Part shown: piece by piece, positions 7,451-14,832 of the stretch | Numbering within the stretch: position 1 is the first letter of the stretch | How the letters are laid out: each line of letters begins with the position of its first letter | NCBI RefSeq assembly: GCF_026340565.1 | Contig: NZ_JAPEPB010000001.1 | Coordinates: 6,856,001-6,920,000, forward strand | Source of the DNA: Kitasatospora sp. NBC_01287 | GTDB taxonomy: Bacteria > Actinomycetota > Actinomycetes > Streptomycetales > Streptomycetaceae | Reading direction: 5' to 3' | DNA length: 64,000 nt | The notes under the pieces: model-generated | Told to the model about the DNA's origin: nothing | Databases searched by the model: none | What the model saw: the letters and a program-made list of their open reading frames with translations, nothing else | Made by a program: the position numbers and the translations under genes

Positions 7451-9691
7451 ATGCGCTCATCTGCCGCTTCACCTCCCGCGCCCGCGGCCGCGCTCGCTCC
7501 CGGCAGGCTCGCCGCGCTGGGTCGCTTCTGCCACCGCCACCGGCGCTGGGTGCTCGCCTTCTGGGTGGCCGTGCTGGCGCTCGGGGTGCTGATCGGGGGC
7601 CGGGTCTTCGACAGCTCGGTCACCAACACCTCGGCCGGCGGCTACGAGTCGGCCCGGGGCGCTGCGGTGGTCGCCGCCGCCGATCCGTCCGCGGGCACCA
7701 TCACCGCCGTGGTCGCCGGGCAGCCGGTGGACACCCCGGCCGTGCGCGGGACCGTCACGGCCACCGCCCGGGATCTGACCGGGCTGCCCGGGGTGCTCTC
7801 GGTCGCCGACGCCTACCAGGACGGGCAGCAGGCGCTGCGCTCCGCCGACGGCTCGGCGAGCCTGGTCGACGTCAGGATGGCCGCCGACTCCACCGCCGCG
7901 CAGCAGCAGGCGGTCAGCCAGCGGCTCGCCGCGATGCAGCCGCCCGGCGGCCACGTCACGGTCGGCGGCGACCTGGTGCTGCAGCAGGAGGTCAAGGACC
8001 AGACCCAGTCCGACACCAAGTTCGGCGAGATCGTCACACTGCCGCTCACGCTGGTCGTCATGGTGCTCGTCTTCGGCGGGCTCGCCGCGGCCAGCCTGCC
8101 GGTGATCGGCGCGATCGCCTCGGTCGGCGGGGCGCTGCTGGCGATGTTCGGTTTCAGCCACATCATGGACATCGACACCAGCGTGCTGCCGATCGCCACC
8201 GTGCTGGGCCTGGGCCTGTCCATCGACTACGCGCTGCTGATGGTCAACCGCTTCCGCGAGGAGCGCGGGCGCGGCGCGGACCTGGCCGCCGCCGTCGACC
8301 GGACGGCCGCGACGGCCGGGCGCACCGTCGCCTTCTCCGGCCTGACCGTGGCGGTCGCGCTCAGCGGTCTCTTCGTCTTCACCAACCCCGTGCTGCGGGC
8401 GGTCGGGGCGGCCGGCGTCAGCGTGGTCGTGATCGCGGTGCTGGCCGCGCTGACCCTGGTGCCCGCGCTGCTCGGCTTCGCCGGGCACCGGATCAAGCCA
8501 CCCAAGCACGCGGAGCCGGACGAGGGCTTCTTCGCCCGCACCGTGCGCCGGGTGCAGCGCCGGGCCGTCCCGGTCGCGCTGATCTGCGTCGCCCTGCTGA
8601 CCGCCGCCGGCGCGCCGTTCGTGCACGCCGAGATGCGCTCCACCGGCGCGGCCGTGCTGCCCACCAGCTCGGCGGGCCGCCAGGTCTCGGACACCATCGC
8701 GCAGCGGTTCCCGCAGCTGGCGCCCGCGCCGGTCACCGTGGTGGTGCAGGGCAGCGCGCAGGCGGCAGCGCACTATGCCGACGACGTGGTGGCCAAGCTG
8801 CCCGGGGTCGCCGGGGTGCGCGCGGTGCAGCCGGCGGGCACCGGCCTGAGCACCGTCGAGGTGCTGGTGCAGGGTGATCCGCAGGGCGGGCAGGCCAAGC
8901 GGGTGGTGGACGAGCTGCGCGCCGACCGGGGCGGCCTGACCACCTACGTGACCGGGGACGCCGCGAGCGTGGTCGACTTCCAGCACGAGCTGGTCGACCG
9001 CGGGCCGTGGGCGCTGGGACTGGTCGCGCTCGGCACCCTGGTGCTGCTCTTCCTGATGACCGGCTCGGTGGTGATGCCGGTCAAGGCGCTGCTGATGAAC
9101 CTGCTCTCGCTGGGCTGCTCGCTGGGCGCGCTGACCATGGTCTTCCAGCACGGCTGGTTCAGCGGGCTGCTCGGCTTCACCCCGACCGGGGGGCTGGAGA
9201 CCTTCATCCCGGTGCTGGTCTTCGCCTTCGCCTTCGGCCTCTCGATGGACTACGAGGTCTTCCTGCTGGCGCGGATCAAGGAGCTGCGGGACCAGGGGTA
9301 CGACTGCAAGCAGTCGGTGCAGCTGGGCCTGCAGCGCAGCGGTCGGATCATCACCTCGGCCGCGCTGCTGATGGTGATCGTCTTCGCGGGGTTCGCGGCC
9401 GGGCAGATGCTGATGGTCAAGGAGATGGGCATCGCGCTGGCGGTGGCCGTCGCGGTGGACGCCACGCTGGTGCGCTGCCTGCTGGTGCCGGCCGCGATGT
9501 CGCTCTTCGGCGAGTTCAACTGGTGGGCGCCGGCCCCGCTGCGCAAGCTCTACCGCCGGTTCGGGCTGCGCGAGCACGTGGCGCTGCCGCCGCTGGCGGT
9601 ACCGGCCGGCGCCTCGGTGCCGGCTCCGCGCAGCCCACAACCTCAGCTGGCGGGGCCCGAACCGGTCGGACCCGAGCTCACTCGCCGTTGA
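7451..9691 (+). CDS. MMPL family transporter
   Basis: A 746-residue membrane protein of the RND-like MMPL family, which exports lipids or other hydrophobic compounds in actinobacteria. The expected plan is visible. One N-terminal membrane helix (about 32-52) is followed by an extracytoplasmic domain. A block of helices then contains VLGLGLSIDYALLMVNRFREE, and this plan is repeated in the second half, with FAFAFGLSMDYEVFLLARIKE as the matching motif. The paired aspartates in the two SIDY/SMDY motifs are the likely proton-relay residues. ATG at 7451 is used; an in-frame TTG precedes it. Its end overlaps by 14 bases a small secreted-peptide gene on the opposite strand. Substrate unknown. Confidence 0.9.
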   Translation: MRSSAASPPAPAAALAPGRLAALGRFCHRHRRWVLAFWVAVLALGVLIGGRVFDSSVTNTSAGGYESARGAAVVAAADPSAGTITAVVAGQPVDTPAVRGTVTATARDLTGLPGVLSVADAYQDGQQALRSADGSASLVDVRMAADSTAAQQQAVSQRLAAMQPPGGHVTVGGDLVLQQEVKDQTQSDTKFGEIVTLPLTLVVMVLVFGGLAAASLPVIGAIASVGGALLAMFGFSHIMDIDTSVLPIATVLGLGLSIDYALLMVNRFREERGRGADLAAAVDRTAATAGRTVAFSGLTVAVALSGLFVFTNPVLRAVGAAGVSVVVIAVLAALTLVPALLGFAGHRIKPPKHAEPDEGFFARTVRRVQRRAVPVALICVALLTAAGAPFVHAEMRSTGAAVLPTSSAGRQVSDTIAQRFPQLAPAPVTVVVQGSAQAAAHYADDVVAKLPGVAGVRAVQPAGTGLSTVEVLVQGDPQGGQAKRVVDELRADRGGLTTYVTGDAASVVDFQHELVDRGPWALGLVALGTLVLLFLMTGSVVMPVKALLMNLLSLGCSLGALTMVFQHGWFSGLLGFTPTGGLETFIPVLVFAFAFGLSMDYEVFLLARIKELRDQGYDCKQSVQLGLQRSGRIITSAALLMVIVFAGFAAGQMLMVKEMGIALAVAVAVDATLVRCLLVPAAMSLFGEFNWWAPAPLRKLYRRFGLREHVALPPLAVPAGASVPAPRSPQPQLAGPEPVGPELTRR

Positions 9692-9881
9692 CGCAGGCGT
9701 TGCCGAAGCCGGAGTTGAGCGCGCCGCCGAGGTTGGCGGAGTCGCAGGCCGCGGCGCTGCCGGCGCCGGCGAGGATCAGGCCGCAGAGGGCGACGGTCAG
9801 CAGCGGCAGCGCGCGGCGCTTCGACAGCAGGGCGGGGGCGGGCACCGGGCGGGAGGGCGGGGAGGTGCGCAGCGAGGTCAC
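9678..9881 (-). CDS. small secreted peptide of unknown function
   Basis: A 67-residue protein with a GTG start and an AAGGA sequence upstream. It has a basic N-terminus, a hydrophobic core (LPLLTVALCGLILAGAGSAAA) ending in a plausible signal peptidase site after AAA, and a mature part of only about 20 residues with two cysteines (CDSANLGGALNSGFGNAC). The two cysteines could form one disulfide. It resembles small secreted Streptomyces peptides, but I cannot assign it to chaplins, rodlins or bacteriocins. It overlaps the 3' end of the MMPL gene. Confidence 0.6.
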   Translation of the reverse strand: MTSLRTSPPSRPVPAPALLSKRRALPLLTVALCGLILAGAGSAAACDSANLGGALNSGFGNACVNGE

Positions 9882-9933
9882 GCGAGGGTCCTTAGGGCTG
9901 GGCGGAACGGGTCTGCCCTGCTAACGCGCGACC

Positions 9934-9963
9934 GCGGCGAAAGTGACTGCGGCGAAAGTGACT
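9934..9963. repeat. 15-bp tandem repeat downstream of marR
   Basis: Two perfect copies of GCGGCGAAAGTGACT plus a third partial copy (GCGGCGAAG) lie about 20 bases past the stop of the minus-strand marR gene. Confidence 0.8.
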
Positions 9964-9982
9964 GCGGCGAAGCGAGCGCGGG

Positions 9983-10438
9983 TCAGGTGATCCGCCGCAG
10001 GAGGTCGACGGCCTGGCGCAGGGTCTGCCGCTCCGACTCGGTCAGCTCGCGCTCGATGGCGGCGGCCAGGTGCTGCTCGCGCCGGCGGCGCTGGCCCTGG
10101 AGGGTGGCCATGCCCGCCTCGGTGGCGGTCAGCACGAGCTTGCGGCCGTCGGTGGGGTGGCGCTCCTGGCGGATCAGGCCGGCCTGGAGCAGCAGGGCCA
10201 CGGTGCGGGCCATCGACTGGTGGCGCACCCGCTGGCGGTCGGCCAGCTCGGCGGTGGTGTGCGGGCCCTCGCGGACCAGCCAGCCCAGGGCGCCGGCCTG
10301 GTTCTGTGGCAGCGCGGACTCGGCGTGCCGCACCCGGCGCACCAGGTCGCCGAGGGCGGCGCGCAGGTCGGCGGCGAGTTGCAGGCCGGCGGTCGGCGGC
10401 CCGTCGGCCTGCGGCTCGATCGGCGGAGGATTGTCCAT
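9983..10438 (-). CDS. MarR family transcriptional regulator
   Basis: A 151-residue winged-helix regulator of the MarR type. The recognition helix lies in HTTAELADRQRVRHQSMART (about residues 60-79) and the wing follows with HPTDGRKLVLTATEAG. The protein probably acts as a dimeric repressor released by a small ligand. It is divergent from the metallo-hydrolase gene, and the 63-base gap contains an 8-base inverted repeat fitting a MarR operator. It therefore probably controls itself and the neighbouring hydrolase. The ligand is unknown. Confidence 0.85.
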   Translation of the reverse strand: MDNPPPIEPQADGPPTAGLQLAADLRAALGDLVRRVRHAESALPQNQAGALGWLVREGPHTTAELADRQRVRHQSMARTVALLLQAGLIRQERHPTDGRKLVLTATEAGMATLQGQRRRREQHLAAAIERELTESERQTLRQAVDLLRRIT

Positions 10439-10459
10439 GCGACCACTCTACCCGCGATA

Positions 10460-10491
10460 TGTACAGCTGAGCTGTGCAGCCTTGCTGTACA
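10460..10491. promoter_or_regulatory. probable MarR operator
   Basis: TGTACAGC at 10460-10467 is repeated in inverted form as GCTGTACA at 10484-10491, in the gap between the divergent marR and metallo-hydrolase genes. The right arm overlaps a -10-like TACAGT at 10488-10493, only eight bases before the hydrolase ATG, so binding would block the hydrolase promoter. Confidence 0.55.
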
Positions 10492-10501
10492 GTCCTGCTG
10501 T

Positions 10502-11149
10502 ATGAAGCTGACCAAGTTTGGACACGCGTGCGTCCGCATCGAGCAGAACGACACCACTGTGGTCATCGACCCGGGCCTGTTCACCGAGCCGGCGGCGGTC
10601 GAGGGTGCCGACGCGCTGCTGATCACCCACGAGCACTTCGACCACTTCACCGAGGACCAGGTCCGCGCCGCCCTGGCCGCCAATCCGGGCCTGCGGATCT
10701 GGACCAACCGCGCGGTCGCCGACCAGCTGGCCGGTCTCGGCGCCGCTGTGAGCGTGGTCGGCGCGGGGGACGCGTTCGAAGTCGGCGGGATCGACGTCTT
10801 GGTGCACGGGGAGTGGCACGCCGTCATCCACCCCGACGCGCCGCCGGTCTCCAACATCGGCTTCCTGCTGGACGGCCGGCTCTTCCACCCGGGGGACGCG
10901 CTGACCGTGCCGGAGCAGCCCGTGGCCACCCTGCTGCTGCCGATCGCCGGGCCGTGGAACAAGGTCGGCGAGCTGATCGACTACGTCCGCGAGCTGGCGC
11001 CGGGCCGGGTGCTGGGCATTCACGACGCGGTGCTCAGCGACATCGGGCTCGGCATCGGCGAGCGCTGGCTCGGCGAGCACGGGCCGGGCACCGGGGTGCC
11101 CTACGGCCACCTGCGGCCCGGCGCCGGCCTGGAGCTCGACGCTGTGTAG
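10502..11149 (+). CDS. MBL-fold metallo-hydrolase (UlaG-like)
   Basis: A 215-residue metallo-beta-lactamase-fold hydrolase. The zinc motif is visible as LITHEHFDHFTED near residue 40. Further metal ligands are likely in LVHGEWHAV, FHPGDAL and the late GIHDA segment. The opening MKLTKFGHACVRIE is typical of the UlaG-like subgroup. There is no Shine-Dalgarno, and a TACAGT hexamer lies eight bases before the ATG, so the mRNA may be leaderless. It faces a MarR gene and is followed after nine bases by coaE, with which it may share transcripts. Substrate not predictable. Confidence 0.82.
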   Translation: MKLTKFGHACVRIEQNDTTVVIDPGLFTEPAAVEGADALLITHEHFDHFTEDQVRAALAANPGLRIWTNRAVADQLAGLGAAVSVVGAGDAFEVGGIDVLVHGEWHAVIHPDAPPVSNIGFLLDGRLFHPGDALTVPEQPVATLLLPIAGPWNKVGELIDYVRELAPGRVLGIHDAVLSDIGLGIGERWLGEHGPGTGVPYGHLRPGAGLELDAV

Positions 11150-11158
11150 TCTGCGGCC

Positions 11159-11767
11159 ATGCGCAAGAGCGGGCGGAAGATCGGACTGACCGGCGGCATC
11201 GGGGCGGGCAAGAGCGCGGTCGCGGACCTGCTGGTCGCGCTCGGCGCGGTGCTGATCGACTCCGATCGGATCGCCCGCGAGGTGGTGGCCCCCGGCACGC
11301 CCGGACTCGCCGCGGTGGCCGCGGAGTTCGGCCCCGGCGTGCTGGGCGCCGACGGCGCGCTGGACCGGCCGGCGCTGGGTGCGATCGTCTTCGGCGACCC
11401 CGCGCGGTTGCGGGCGCTGAACGCGATCGTCCACCCGCTGGTCCGGGCCCGCTCGGCCGAGCTGGAGGCGGCCGCCGCCCCCGGCGCCGTGGTGGTCCAC
11501 GACGTCCCGCTGCTGGTCGAGAACGGCCTGCAGCCGCTCTACGACCAGGTGATCGTGGTCGACGCCGACGAGTCGGTGCGTCTGGACCGCCTGGTCCGGC
11601 TGCGCGGCATGTCCGAGGACGAGGCCCGTTCCCGGATGGCCGCCCAGGCCACCCGCGAGCAGCGGCTGGCGGCGGCCGACCTGGTGGTGGCGAACAACGG
11701 CACGGTCGAGGAGTTGGAGCGGCGGGTCGCGGCCGTGTGGGAGCGGCTCACGTCGACGGCTGGATGA
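11159..11767 (+). CDS. coaE: dephospho-CoA kinase
   Basis: A 202-residue P-loop kinase that phosphorylates dephospho-CoA in the last step of coenzyme A synthesis. The Walker A loop is GLTGGIGAGKSAVADLL near residue 9. The family signatures DSDRIAREVV (about residue 39), HPLVR and VVHDVPLLVENGL follow. Length and motif order are normal, and this neighbourhood with rpsA is conserved in Streptomyces. A TAGTCT hexamer six bases before the ATG suggests an additional leaderless start. Its last 20 bases overlap the convergent VOC gene. Confidence 0.93.
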   Translation: MRKSGRKIGLTGGIGAGKSAVADLLVALGAVLIDSDRIAREVVAPGTPGLAAVAAEFGPGVLGADGALDRPALGAIVFGDPARLRALNAIVHPLVRARSAELEAAAAPGAVVVHDVPLLVENGLQPLYDQVIVVDADESVRLDRLVRLRGMSEDEARSRMAAQATREQRLAAADLVVANNGTVEELERRVAAVWERLTSTAG

Positions 11768-12131
11768 GGTCCCAGCGGTTGCCGTAGAGGTCGGCGAAGA
11801 CCGCCACCGTGCCGTAGGCCTCCCGCCGCGGCTCCTCCAGGAACCGGACCCCGGCGGCGGCCATCCGCGCGTGGTCGCCCTCGAAGTCGGCGCTGTGCAG
11901 GAACCAGCCCACCCGGCCGCCGGTCTGGTCCCCGATCCGCGCCACCTGCTCCGCCTTGGACGGCCGTGCCAGCAGCAGCCCGGCCCCGTCCCCGCCGCGC
12001 GGCCCCACCACCACCCACCGCCCGCCGTCCCCGCGCGGGCTGTCCTCCCGCAGCTCGAAGCCGACGGCGTTGACGTAGAAGTCGATGGCCTCGTCGTAGT
12101 CGCGGACGAGGAGGGCGGTGAGGGTGATCAT
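11748..12131 (-). CDS. VOC (glyoxalase/bleomycin-resistance fold) protein
   Basis: A 127-residue protein of the vicinal oxygen chelate fold. It has the paired beta-alpha-beta-beta-beta units: LTALLVRDYDEAIDFYVNAVGF at the start and VFADLYGNRWDLIQP at the end. The latter carries the usual late metal-ligand region, though the typical terminal glutamate is not clear. ATG at 12131 was chosen because homologous proteins begin at MITLTALLV. Members include lyases, dioxygenases and antibiotic-binding proteins; the ligand here is unknown. Convergent with coaE. Confidence 0.8.
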   Translation of the reverse strand: MITLTALLVRDYDEAIDFYVNAVGFELREDSPRGDGGRWVVVGPRGGDGAGLLLARPSKAEQVARIGDQTGGRVGWFLHSADFEGDHARMAAAGVRFLEEPRREAYGTVAVFADLYGNRWDLIQPST

Positions 12132-12196
12132 GGGGGAGAGCGTAGGCGATCGGGCGGCGGCACCGGTCACTTCCGGTGCCGCCGCCCGAGCCGGTG

Positions 12197-12228
12197 GCGC
12201 GGTCAGACGTGGGCGCGGTCAGACGTGG
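12197..12228. repeat. 16-bp tandem duplication across a stop codon
   Basis: GCGCGGTCAGACGTGG is present twice in direct tandem. The second copy contains the stop codon (12219-12221) of the minus-strand secreted-protein gene, and the first copy lies just beyond the gene end. Confidence 0.85.
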
Positions 12229-12602
12229 GCGCAGACCACGTAGACGCTGATGCCCACCGAGGAGTAGCCGGGCTGGTGGCCGATGCCGATCCAGCCGTTG
12301 CCGTCCTCGGTCGGGAAGCTGCCGTTCAGGATCGAGTCGTTGCCCCGGGCCTCGGCGCCGCCGCCGATGGCCTTCTTGCCGTTCGGGCAGTAGACGGTCC
12401 GGCGCTGGAAGTTGCCGACGTTGGCGTTGTCGAGCGTGACGATCTGGTAGCCCTCGAACGCCTGGGCGGCGGCCGGCTGGGCCTGCTGGGCCGGCTGGGT
12501 GTCGGCGGTGTCGTCGGCGTTGGCCTGGACGGTCCAGCCCACGCCCGCCGCCAGCGTCATCGCCATGGCACAGGCTCCCAGCACGACCTTGCGTCGCATC
12601 AT
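12219..12602 (-). CDS. secreted protein of unknown function
   Basis: A 127-residue exported protein. It starts with a clear signal peptide (MMRRKVVLGACAMAMTLAAG, cleavage probably after ANA near residue 29). The mature part is about 98 residues with two cysteines, in TVYCPNGKKAIGGGAEARG and VYVVCAHV, likely one disulfide. The pattern of a cysteine followed by a glycine-rich GGGAEARG stretch recurs in small secreted actinobacterial proteins of unknown role. The tandem ATG at 12602/12599 is preceded by AAGGAG, supporting the start. Standing alone between two minus-strand genes, it gives no functional clue from context. Confidence 0.75.
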   Translation of the reverse strand: MMRRKVVLGACAMAMTLAAGVGWTVQANADDTADTQPAQQAQPAAAQAFEGYQIVTLDNANVGNFQRRTVYCPNGKKAIGGGAEARGNDSILNGSFPTEDGNGWIGIGHQPGYSSVGISVYVVCAHV

Positions 12603-12741
12603 GAGCGTCGTCTCCTTTTCCGGGTGCGGGCGAGCCCGTCGTCCGGGACTCGCTCCGCTGGGAGCATCGGCAGGAAAGTGTGCCGGGTTGAGCCAAACCC
12701 CACCTTCGATTGAATACGAAGCATCCTGGCCGTGCAGGGTG

Positions 12742-13194
12742 TCAGGACGGCTGCGTGCGCCGGGGCAGCAGTCTGCGGGCGCCGGGTCCCTCGGCGCCCT
12801 GGGTGTCGTGGGGGTTGTAGAGGGCGCACTTGCCCAGCGAGAGGCAGCCGCAGCCGATGCAGCCGGTGAGGTGGTCGCGCAGGCGCTGCAGGTCGGCGAT
12901 CTGCTGGTCGATCCGGGACTGCCAGGTGGTGGCCACCGGGCGCCACTCGGCGGCACTGGGGGAGCGGTCGACGGGGAGGTCGGCCATCGCGGCGCGGGCC
13001 TCGTCCAGGGAGAGGCCCACGCGCTGGGCGGCGCGGACGAAGGCGACCCGGCGCAGCGTCTGGCGGGCGAAGACGCGGCGGCCGCCGGGGGTGCGCTCGG
13101 CGTGGATCAGGCCGAGCTCCTCGTAGTAGCGCAGCGCGGAGGGGGCCAGGCCGCTGCGGGCGGCGAGTTCGCCGATGCTCAGGTGGGCGTTCAT
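12742..13194 (-). CDS. soxR: redox-sensitive transcriptional activator SoxR
   Basis: A 150-residue MerR-family regulator. The N-terminal winged helix reads LSIGELAARSGLAPSALRYY, and the dimer helix is followed by the [2Fe-2S] cluster motif CIGCGCLSLGKC (four cysteines, about residues 111-122), which identifies SoxR. In actinobacteria SoxR responds to redox-cycling metabolites rather than superoxide directly. The gene is divergent from the transketolase pair, and an 18-base SoxR box lies in the 55-base gap, so SoxR probably controls those genes and perhaps itself. Confidence 0.93.
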   Translation of the reverse strand: MNAHLSIGELAARSGLAPSALRYYEELGLIHAERTPGGRRVFARQTLRRVAFVRAAQRVGLSLDEARAAMADLPVDRSPSAAEWRPVATTWQSRIDQQIADLQRLRDHLTGCIGCGCLSLGKCALYNPHDTQGAEGPGARRLLPRRTQPS

Positions 13195-13216
13195 GGGAGC
13201 GGATTCTAGGGCTTGA

Positions 13217-13234
13217 CCTCAAGTGGGCTTGAAG
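13217..13234. promoter_or_regulatory. SoxR box
   Basis: CCTCAAG, then TGGG, then CTTGAAG matches the 18-base SoxR operator (CCTCAAG-N4-CTTGAGG) at all but one position. It sits between a TTGACC hexamer at 13213-13218 and TAGCAC at 13235-13240, i.e. in the promoter spacer of the transketolase genes, the usual position for MerR-family activators. Confidence 0.8.
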
Positions 13235-13249
13235 TAGCACCCTGGTCGC

Positions 13250-13924
13250 ATGATCAAGACGTACGGGGAACTGCCCGGCCTGATGGGCCGGATGACCGGG
13301 GCCGACAAGCACGGCCCGGCCGCGCTCTCCACCCTCGACGCGCTCTGGGTGCTCTACGAGCGGGTGCTGCGGGTGGCGGACCCGCGGGACCCGGAGCGGG
13401 ACCGGTTCCTGCTCTCCAAGGGCCACGGGCCGATGGCCTACTACGCGGTGCTGGCGGCCAAGGGCTTGCTGCCCGAGGAGTGGCTCGACGGCTTCGGCGG
13501 CTACCACTCGCCGCTGGGCCACCACCCCGACCGCACCCTGGTGCCCGGGGTGGAGATCGGCTCCGGTTCGCTGGGGCACGGCCTGCCGCTGGCGGTGGGC
13601 ACCGCGCTGGGGCTGCGCGCCCAGGGGCTGAGTGGCCCGGCGGTCTGGACGCTGCTCGGGGACGCCGAGTTCGACGAGGGCAGCAACCACGAGGCGCTGG
13701 CCTACGCCGGGGCGATCGGGCTGGAGCGGCTGCACGCCGTGGTGATCGACAACTCCTCGGCCACGCACGGCTGGAGCGGCGGCATCGCCACCCGGTTCAC
13801 GGCGGCCGGCTGGTCGGCGGTGACCGTCGACGGGCACGACCACGCGGCGCTGTACGGCGCTTTCACCACCGAGCACCCGGGCCGGCCGCACGCCGTGATC
13901 GCCCGGGTCGAGCCCAAGAACTGA
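13250..13924 (+). CDS. transketolase, N-terminal (TPP-binding) subunit
   Basis: A 224-residue protein equal to the first domain of transketolase. It has the active-site loop LSKGHGPMAYYAVLAAKG (about residue 60), the GSGSLGHGLPLAVG segment and the thiamine-diphosphate/metal motif GDAEFDEGSNHEAL running to VVIDNSS. Split two-subunit transketolases are known in many bacteria. The partner C-terminal half follows after 17 bases, so together they form a complete enzyme of sugar-phosphate interconversion. The SoxR box upstream suggests induction under redox stress, when pentose-phosphate flux and NADPH supply matter. The exact sugar substrate is uncertain, as some split enzymes have specialised roles. 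Confidence 0.88.
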   Translation: MIKTYGELPGLMGRMTGADKHGPAALSTLDALWVLYERVLRVADPRDPERDRFLLSKGHGPMAYYAVLAAKGLLPEEWLDGFGGYHSPLGHHPDRTLVPGVEIGSGSLGHGLPLAVGTALGLRAQGLSGPAVWTLLGDAEFDEGSNHEALAYAGAIGLERLHAVVIDNSSATHGWSGGIATRFTAAGWSAVTVDGHDHAALYGAFTTEHPGRPHAVIARVEPKN

Positions 13925-13941
13925 GCAGGGGGAGAAGACGG

Positions 13942-14832
13942 ATGGACACCATGCGGGAGCGTTTCGTCACCGTGGCGGCCGAGTTGCTGGACCAGGACCC
14001 GCGCACCGCCCTGGTGCTCGCCGACATCAGCGCCGCCGGCTTCACGGAGGCCGCCGCCGCGCACCCCGACCGGGTGCTCAACGTCGGCATCCGCGAGCAG
14101 CTCATGATCGGGGTGACCGGCGGGCTGGCGCTGGCCGGGCTGCGGCCCATCGCGCACACCTTCGCGAGCTTCCTGATCGAGCGGCCCTTCGAGCAGGTCA
14201 AGCTCGACCTGGGCCACCAGGGCGTGGGCGCGGTGCTGGTCAGCGCGCTGGGCTCGTACGACTGGCCGGCCGGCGGCCGCACCCACATGAGCCCGGGGGA
14301 CGTGGCGCTGCTCGACACGCTGCCGGGCTGGACGGTGCACGTGCCCGGGCACCCCGACGAGGCCGAGGCGCTGCTGCGGCACGCGGTGGCCGACGGGGAC
14401 CGCAACGTCTACGTCCGGCTCTCGCTGCAGCAGAACGCCCGGGCGCGGGCCGTCGAACCCGGACGGTTCCTGACGGTCCGCCAGGGCGCGGGCGCCACCG
14501 TCGTCGCCGTCGGCCCGCTGCTCGACGCGGTGCTGGCCGCGACCGAGGGGCTGGACACCACCGTCCTGTACGCCGCCTCGGTGCGGCCCTTCGACGCCGC
14601 CGCGCTGCGCGCCGCCGGCTCCACCGACGTGGTGCTGGTGGAGCCGTACCTGGCCGGCACCTCCAACAACGAGGCGCACCAGGCGCTCGCCGACCTGCCG
14701 CACCGGGTGCTGGGCCTGGGCGTCCCGCGCGAGGAGCACCGGCACTACGGGTCGATGGACGAGCACCTGGCGGCCTACGGCCTGGACCCGGCCGGGCTGC
14801 GCGCGAGCATCACCGGGTTCCTGTCGCGGTGA
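13942..14832 (+). CDS. transketolase, C-terminal subunit
   Basis: A 296-residue protein equal to the middle (pyrimidine-binding) and C-terminal domains of transketolase. VLNVGIREQLMIGVTGGLAL near residue 50 carries the catalytic glutamate that activates the cofactor. GSYDWPAGGRTHMSPGDVAL follows, and a C-terminal domain begins near residue 175. The ATG at 13942 has GGGGAGAAG upstream. It should pair with the preceding N-terminal subunit in the same operon. Its 3' end overlaps treZ by 23 bases on the other strand. Confidence 0.87.
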   Translation: MDTMRERFVTVAAELLDQDPRTALVLADISAAGFTEAAAAHPDRVLNVGIREQLMIGVTGGLALAGLRPIAHTFASFLIERPFEQVKLDLGHQGVGAVLVSALGSYDWPAGGRTHMSPGDVALLDTLPGWTVHVPGHPDEAEALLRHAVADGDRNVYVRLSLQQNARARAVEPGRFLTVRQGAGATVVAVGPLLDAVLAATEGLDTTVLYAASVRPFDAAALRAAGSTDVVLVEPYLAGTSNNEAHQALADLPHRVLGLGVPREEHRHYGSMDEHLAAYGLDPAGLRASITGFLSR

